A stretch of 64,000 bases of DNA from Morinoia aosen (taxonomy: Eukaryota; Arthropoda; Malacostraca; Amphipoda; Talitridae), in the NCBI GenBank assembly GCA_030386875.1, contig CM059571.1, positions 28,700,355 through 28,764,354 of the forward strand, read 5' to 3'. The notes beneath the pieces are model-generated. The model ran no database searches, was not told where the DNA came from, and worked only from the letters and a program-made list of their open reading frames with translations. Each line of letters begins with the position of its first letter. Position 1 is the stretch's first letter. The position numbers and the translations under genes were made by a program. This document shows, piece after piece, positions 58,231 through 64,000 of the stretch.

Positions 58231-58906
58231 TAGAGATGTGACTAAAAAAAAACCATGCCGTTTTTTTAAATAAAACACGTTTTTTTTACAAAAAAAACCG
58301 TGGCCAAAAAAAACGTGGATATTTTTTTTTTTAAATATTTTGTCTGAAAATAACTCAGCAAGAAAAAGAACCACATTACATTATTTCTTTCCATGTCAAA
58401 TTACAAAATAAAACGGCATACTTCTTAATTGATGGTTTTCCATGGTTTTATGAAATTTTTTATTTTCTGCGGTTCCATGTTTTGATATTTAATTTATTTT
58501 ACAATACATGTGAATGACCTTCAACTTCCAAAATGGTGTGTTATAATAACATATCTTTACTTATGGTCATTAATAGAGATGTGACTAAAAAACCATGCTG
58601 TTGTTTTTAAAAAAAAACATGTTATTTATACAAAAATTGTGAATAAAAAACATGGAGATTAATATATTTATGTGACCTTAAAAATCCAATGCTTTTTTTT
58701 AAACATTGTTTTTTAACAGAAAAATCTTGACTAAAAAAAGATGGCTATTATATTTTATGGGACAAAAAAAATTGTTTTTTTAAACATTTTAAAAAAATCA
58801 TGACTAAAAAAACACGGATGTAAATATCAGGAAAGTTATTTTTCTTTAATCGAGTTGTCTTTAGAAACTTATAAACAAATAATGCTTCTAATATTGAAAT
58901 CATGTT

Positions 58907-59160
58907 CATTAGAACTGTTCTAGGTCTTAGAATAAAATATCTACAAAGAATCTATTCACTCCATAAAACCTTTCGGAGACCAGCTCCATCCTCAGTCATT
59001 CAGTAAAATTTGGTGAAATGGACAATGAATTTTCACTGTTCCTTTGAAAAACATTTGACTGAATGACTTACTGAGGATAGAGCTAGTCTCCGAAAGGTTT
59101 TATAGAGTGAATAGATTCTTTGTGGATATTTTATTCTAAGACCTGGTACGGTTCTAATGG
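58907..59160. mobile_element. Hairpin MITE inside the hAT-like insertion
   Basis: Left arm CATTAGAACTGTTCTAGGTC ... and right arm the near-exact complement ending GACCTGGTACGGTTCTAATG. Arms are about 90 bp with a short loop. AACCTTTCGGAGAC and its complement mark the inner part. Confidence 0.7.
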
Positions 59161-59583
59161 ATATTAATACATCTTATGTGACCAAAAAAATCCATGCTGT
59201 GTTTTGAATGTTTTTGTTACAAAAAAGTCATTACTAAAAACACGGATATTAATATACTTTATTTTACCATAAACAACCATGCTGTTTTTTGAAAAACATC
59301 TTTTTTACAGAAAAAACATGATTAAAAATGTGGATATTAACATATTTTATGTGCCAAAAAACCATGCTGTTTTTTTTAAATCATGTTTTCTTTACCAAAA
59401 AAATCATGACAAAAAACATGGATATTAATGACTTTTTGTGGAAAAACATGGTTTTTAAAATGTCATGTTTTTTGGGTGAGATAAAATTTAATAACACTCA
59501 TGTTTTTCGTAAAAAACTTTTTTTCAAAAAGCATGGTTTTTTTGTTTACATAAAATAAATAAAATATCCATGTTTTTTTACAG

Positions 59584-59830
59584 ATTAGATTAGTCATTAG
59601 TTTTAGCCTTCCTACCCAGCAACAAATGCGATCCAAAGAGAGAAAGGAAGATTAGTAGTAGGTGCTGAAAAACAGGACAGCAGTGAACCAAAAAAAGGTG
59701 GTCCTCGACATAACAAAAACATTTTATTTCAACAAAAAGGAGGCCTACCTAACTCTCAGCTTGGGCCCTCACATTGTCCCCCTGGGAGCGCAAAGTTCCC
59801 ATAAATACAATAATTGTAACCCCCTGAGGG
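59584..59830 (-). mobile_element. Retroposon family R, copy 2
   Basis: Begins GATTAGATTA directly after TGTTTTTTTACA and ends before TGTTTTTTTTTACA, a target duplication that differs only in T-run length. The body matches 62403-62750 with an internal deletion of about 100 bp. Inserted into the catg-T array. Confidence 0.7.
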
Positions 59831-60467
59831 AGTGTTTTTTTTTACAAAGAAGTCGTGACCAAAAAATGAATAATAATAACTTTTTAATAAGAAACATGTT
59901 TTAAAAAATACACTGATTTTTTTGGTAACATAAAATATATTAATATCCATGATTTTAAGACACGATTTTTTATAAAAAATACATAAAATAAAACAGCATG
60001 GTTTTTTGGTCGCATGAAATATATTCATATCCAGGTTTTATTATACATCACTGTTTGTAAAAAAAACATATTTTTTAACAAACAGCATGAAGTTTTTGGG
60101 TCTCAGATATATATTCATGTTTTTTTTAGTCATGATTTTTTAGTACAAAAACATTTATTTGGTCTCATAGATATATTATTCATGTTTTTTCAGTTATGAT
60201 TTTTTTATTAAAAAACATGCTTTTTTTAAAAAACTTCATGGGGCTTTTTAGGTCACATAAAATATATTGTTTTTTAGTCATGATTCTTTGTAAAAAAACA
60301 GCATGACTTTATTTGGTACCAGAAAATATATTAATATTCATTTTTACTAGTCAGAATTTTTTGTAAAAAAAACATGTTTTTAAAAAAACAACATATTTTT
60401 TGGTCACCTTAAATATATTAATATCTATGTTTTTAGTCATTTTTTGGTAATGAAAACATAAAAAAAC

Positions 60468-60741
60468 ATACAGTAAAAGTGGTGGCAGATAACCCACAAT
60501 TACCTTGAGGTGTCTAAGAGGTACAGCAGGAGCCACAGAACTTATATCGATGAAGTAAAAATTCAGAGCTTATTATCTCTGCAAAGTCTGATTTTTTTAG
60601 TCACATAAAAATAAAATCAGACATAGTAGAGACAGTAAGCTCTGAATTTTGACTCCATCAATATAAGTTCTGTGGCTCCTGCTGTTCCTCTTAGACGCCT
60701 CTTGGTAATTGTGGGTTATCTGCCACCACTTTTAATGTATG
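60468..60741. mobile_element. Hairpin MITE, second type, inside the hAT-like insertion
   Basis: Arms of about 120 bp: left has GTGGTGGCAGATAACCCACA and AGCAGGAGCCACAGAACTTA; right has the complements. Both arms keep nearly all positions, so the stem would be very stable. Confidence 0.7.
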
Positions 60742-60956
60742 GTTTATTTTTGATGTTTTTATAACAATAAAATGACTAAAAAACATGGATATTAATATAT
60801 TTTAGGTGTCCAAAAGAAACCCAGACATATACTAAACAAAATTTAGGTGTGCAAAAACAACAAAAAATAAACAAAAAAACACATAAAAAACACGTTTTTT
60901 TTTGCAAAAAAAACGCAATCAAATAAAACCGTTTTTTTTGCATCACTAACCAGGCC

Positions 60957-61070
60957 TGATTCGTTTTAGTGTTTTTGGGTAAAATCGTAAGCGCTCCAGT
61001 TTCCTCACCTGAAAAGCACAGCTGAAACACGCGCAGCATCCGTGCTGGACCTCTCCATGGATCGACTGCT
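60957..61070 (-). pseudogene. Tc1-like transposase, upstream part beyond the insertion
   Basis: The minus strand reads CFSGEETGALTILPKNTKTN and then QA, meeting WYLKVLKD at 58230 if the insertion is removed. This is the block between the first and second catalytic residues. Nothing further upstream is recognisable. Confidence 0.6.
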
Positions 61071-61079
61071 GGCATAGAA

Positions 61080-62387
61080 CGGCCATAACAATAATTCAGC
61101 TAAATAATGGCACAGTAGGCATGCGAACCTGAACCTATGACCTCTGTGGATTATAAATACTACTTTATCACCGCACCACATGTGAAAATCGCGATCCAGC
61201 TGTTTAGATGGCTTCCGTTCCTGGAGTTTATGCGCCGTTGTGCAACTTCATTCGAATGTTTATTAACGTATTTTGTTTATACGAAAGGGGATGCAAATCC
61301 TAGATTGAAATTTTATCATATTTAAATTTGCCTGCCATGGTGCTTTTTTCTGAAACATTTTTTCTTGTCACGTGCGTTTTAGTTCAAGTAACTTGAAATT
61401 ATGAATCTATCCCACTGCTGTTAAGGCCATCGCTGTGAAAAAAAGACAACTGGAATTATTGAGACCTGTAATGTCGTTATTTTCAGCACGACTTGAGGTT
61501 TATTTAGCAGGAGCTGAAACTTCAATTCGCCTATCCGAATACCACGCTGAAGGATAGGGAAACGCACTGGAAAGCTCCTAATATTGTACTGACTCAAAAA
61601 GGGACAGACATTCCTTAAGACTAGAGTGCCCCCTGAAGTTAAACGAAAACCTTCCGGTAAATGCACAACAAGGCGGCTTCCGTCGGCTGCGGTTATAACG
61701 CTTCCGCCGGTGACTGCGATGTGCCAAACCCAGTGTGATAAGGAAATCCGGCTACGAGGCCTATGTTGAGATACTCCAATTTCTCTCCCTTTAGATGAAT
61801 ATATGACACAAGGAAGGAAGAACTCAGCAACCTATTTGCATTACAGGTTTAGTTATTCTATCTGATCTACGAGGTTCATTTTGCACAGGTGAACTGCTTA
61901 CAGGTAGCAAAGCAGGATTCTCTGCTGCCCCACTACTCTATTGAAAATCGAGGACGGTGCACCGGTGGAATATGGTTGACAGGGCTTATTATCCGCGATT
62001 TATTGGTCATTCGGCCATCCGACCGATAAAACAACGGTACACCGCCCAATTTACGAGCATGTTATGATCGGCACTGCCATCCGCGGCCTCCCGTCCATAC
62101 ACCGTCTTTAACTCGCGGTATCTAGTAGCGATTCGAGGTTGACTTGGCCAAGGACGGCCATCTGGCTCAGAATCGCTGATACCGTGTTTTTCTGGCACTG
62201 GTTTCTCATGCCCTCAAGCAACTAAAATTAATCTATGTTAAATAACCTCCTAATTTTGAAATGAAATGAACAAAATAATAATGAAATAAACATAAAAAGC
62301 TATTCTGAAATTTTAAATTTTTGCTTTACTAATTATAAAACCTTTCACACTGAGATAAAAATTAAAATATTCAGGCCTCTATGAATA
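61080..62387. other. No recognisable gene
   Basis: Mixed-composition non-coding sequence. Minus-strand frames at 61421-61666 and 62007-62198 have no motif. Confidence 0.45.
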
Positions 62388-62402
62388 GGATGTTTTATTC
62401 CA

Positions 62403-62750
62403 GATTAGATTATAAGTTTGTTAGAGCCTCCCTAACCGCCAAACAAATAGAGCGAATCGGAGAGGAAGGAGGAAGGCACCATTCAGTATGGAGATAAGAG
62501 AATGAGGAATCTAAGCAGAATATGAGAGTAAGATGAGAAAGAAGTTCATGAAATAAGATAAAAGTTGAGGAAAAAAGTCCGAGGTGCTGAAAAACCGTGC
62601 AGTAGTGAATCGAAAAAAGGTGGTCCTTAACCCAACAAAATCATTTTATTTCAACAAAAAGAAGCCTCACCTAACTCTCAGCTCGGGCCCTCACATTTTT
62701 CCCCTGGGAGCGCTAATTCCCACATATACAATAGTTGTATCCTCCTGAGG
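62403..62750 (-). mobile_element. Retroposon family R, copy 3 (best copy)
   Basis: 348 bp between perfect 15-bp direct repeats GGATGTTTTATTCCA (62388-62402 and 62751-62765). The body includes TTTCAACAAAAA(A)GAAG, CTAACTCTCAGCT(C)GGGCCC and CCCCTGGGAGCGC. Read on the minus strand it ends in TCTAATC, like a short microsatellite tail. A 15-bp duplication is the mark of LINE-driven insertion. No tRNA, 7SL or 5S head recognised. Confidence 0.75.
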
Positions 62751-62765
62751 GGATGTTTTATTCCA

Positions 62766-63655
62766 ATCAAGCCTAATAAAATATGTATAATTGGCAGAAC
62801 AATTATATGAGCAAATCTCATACAAGAAAAAACACTCCGTAAAGCAGGCGATAGAGAAGATCCATTTTAAAAACGAATTCATATGAACGTTTCAAGCTCT
62901 TGGCTCATTTTAAAAAAGGCTTGCAGATAAATCGAAAATTAATTCAATGCTCGCACAATTTGGACAGATCCATTATAGACAAAAATCTTAAAGAATAGGT
63001 GGATGAAAAACTACACGTAATAGCCTACAAACAGAAGTAAATTGTGACAATGATAACAATATTAAAAGAAATGCAATAGTTTTATAAGAGAATAACTGTT
63101 CATCGGTTTATTATTTAGATACCGTCTCGAAATAGTGAGAGATACCTACGATAAAAATTAAAATACGATGAATACATTGAATAAGCCGATAATTATAAAT
63201 TTTTAAGACACTAATAGCTTAAAAAGTTAAACTTTTCATAGGACATAATACTGTCAGGCTGCAGCGGAGACTGTATGGGAACGGTCTTCTGGAAACTACA
63301 GAAATTTCTTTAGAATTTCTTGAGTGCAACTTTAGATTTCAGTCTACCACTCGTAACTTCTGAAATGATTAACCTATTGAGTTCAAATTACTCTCAAATG
63401 AAAGATAAAAAACATTCTTATGGAAAATCGTACATGCCAACATTCTTGAGCACTCTCAGACAGCAAAATTCATTTGCCATGAAAATTACAGTTGGTAGCT
63501 GCCGAGGAATACTTGCTAGTCAAAGCTGTCAGCTAAAAAATTGGTAAATTTACCTAAGACTTTAACTTGCGGATATTTATAATGTAATAAGGTATTTAAA
63601 TGCAATTTAATCATTTATTTAACTAATACTATCCCGTTATTCATCTTAGCCAAAA
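62766..63655. other. No recognisable gene
   Basis: AT-rich. A 75-codon frame at 63320-63547 has no motif. Confidence 0.45.
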
Positions 63656-63659
63656 ATTT

Positions 63660-64000
63660 TATCTGCACTCGAGTTAGAGATGGCAACACTGCTCATGCGC
63701 GTCGGCAAGATGGCAAGCTCTTTCGAAGTTTCACGGTGGCCGGGCGGCGGCAGTCATTTGAATTGTGTTGTGGCAGTTGTGCGTCTCAGATGTGGTGCTG
63801 GTTTCTGACTCATTTAATAAGTTTCAAGCAATGTCAGAATGTATTTCAGTGCAAGTGTGTAGTACGTTAGAGTGTATCTTATTTTTGAAACAATTTTTGC
63901 TCTGAAAAGGTATAAGGTGTTCGCTCTCAAGTGAGTTTCTTATTCCATTGAAGACGTTATGCCGGTATGGCATGTTGTCAAGCGCCGATGAAGGTGACGA
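63660..64000 (+). promoter_or_regulatory. Possible TATA-less host promoter and gene start at the right edge
   Basis: Composition changes sharply to a GC-richer, CpG-containing stretch with GATGGCAACACTG, AAGATGGCAAG (a YY1/pho-type word) and CGGTGGCCGGGCGGCGGC. There is no TATA box. A splice-donor-like CAA|GTGAGT lies at 63927-63935. Near the edge an ATG in GGCATGTTGTC opens MLSSADEGD, which runs off the window. This is the pattern of a housekeeping gene start, but no protein family can be named from so few codons. Confidence 0.35.

Larger units (their letters stand above)
58231..60948. mobile_element. hAT-like insertion with 8-bp duplication, built of catg-T-run repeats
   Basis: Flanked by ACCAGGCC (58223-58230 and 60949-60956), an 8-bp duplication as hAT elements make. 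The ends are TAGAGATG at the left and CATCACTA at the right, imperfect inverted repeats. The 2.7 kb between is mostly a degenerate tandem array with a period of about 85-95 bp (ACCATGCTGTTTTTT ... AAAACATGGATATTAATATA). A second internal TAGAGATGTGACTAAAAAAC starts at about 58575. The frames seen here are products of A and T runs. No transposase. Later insertions sit inside it. Confidence 0.65.

Noticed and set aside
58180-60200. Several Phe/Lys/His-rich frames in the catg-T-run region
   Set aside because: Products of T and A runs in a tandem array.

Overview
The window is AT-rich animal DNA that is almost wholly made of transposable elements (TEs) and their debris. It has no bacterial features, rRNA, CRISPR array or convincing spliced host gene. 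The TE mix (Ty3/gypsy elements, CR1-like LINEs, mariner/maT/Tc1 relics, hAT-like and TTAA-flanked MITEs, a tRNA-headed SINE) and an uncharacterised repeat protein I associate with arthropod assemblies suggest an arthropod, probably an insect. The species is not identifiable by eye.

Layout. 1-4575: a well-preserved Ty3/gypsy element on the minus strand, running off the left edge. Its pol frame is open for about 1.57 kb and its gag has one internal stop. gag and pol are joined through a perfect UUUUUUA -1 frameshift heptamer just before the gag stop. 6588-7149: a palindrome built from two head-to-head 3' ends of a mariner element. 11073-17423: a complete but decayed LTR retrotransposon with a 5-bp target duplication (GAAGG), a tRNA-Lys primer site and the order gag-protease-integrase-RT-RNase H. 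Integrase before RT is unusual for Ty3/gypsy and marks the Gmr1-type lineage. 18250-19080: CR1-like LINE relic. 19.3-29.2 kb: tandem repeats, two TTAA-associated families with two copies each, a long-TIR MITE and a small palindromic MITE.

29.7-32.05 kb: four segments in the order A-B-A'-B', each primed copy being the reverse complement. The array carries 24-bp perfect TIRs around B, 15-bp CCCGAAT-type tandem repeats and a quasi-periodic TGTAACA-like word. 32.7-40.4 kb: a BED-like zinc-finger fragment, a retroposon with target duplication, a second CR1-like LINE, a tRNA-derived SINE and scattered pieces of the uncharacterised repeat protein. 41.2-44.3 kb: a 35-bp minisatellite and a 5'-truncated LINE carrying most of its RT. 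48.6-49.9 kb: a TIR-bounded element with a 42-bp in-frame minisatellite. 51789-53083: a maT-like (DD37D) mariner relic with TA sites and TIRs but a D-to-Y change at a catalytic position. 57.8-61.1 kb: a Tc1 transposase relic split by a 2.7-kb hAT-like insertion (8-bp duplication ACCAGGCC) that itself holds a retroposon and two hairpin MITEs. 62403-62750: a retroposon copy with a perfect 15-bp target duplication.

The only hints of host genes are a TATA-type promoter near 8875 and a TATA-less promoter-like segment at the right edge (about 63660-64000). There is no operon-like cooperation between genes. The biology is layered insertion and decay, with the Gmr1-type element and the A-B-A'-B' array as the most unusual items.
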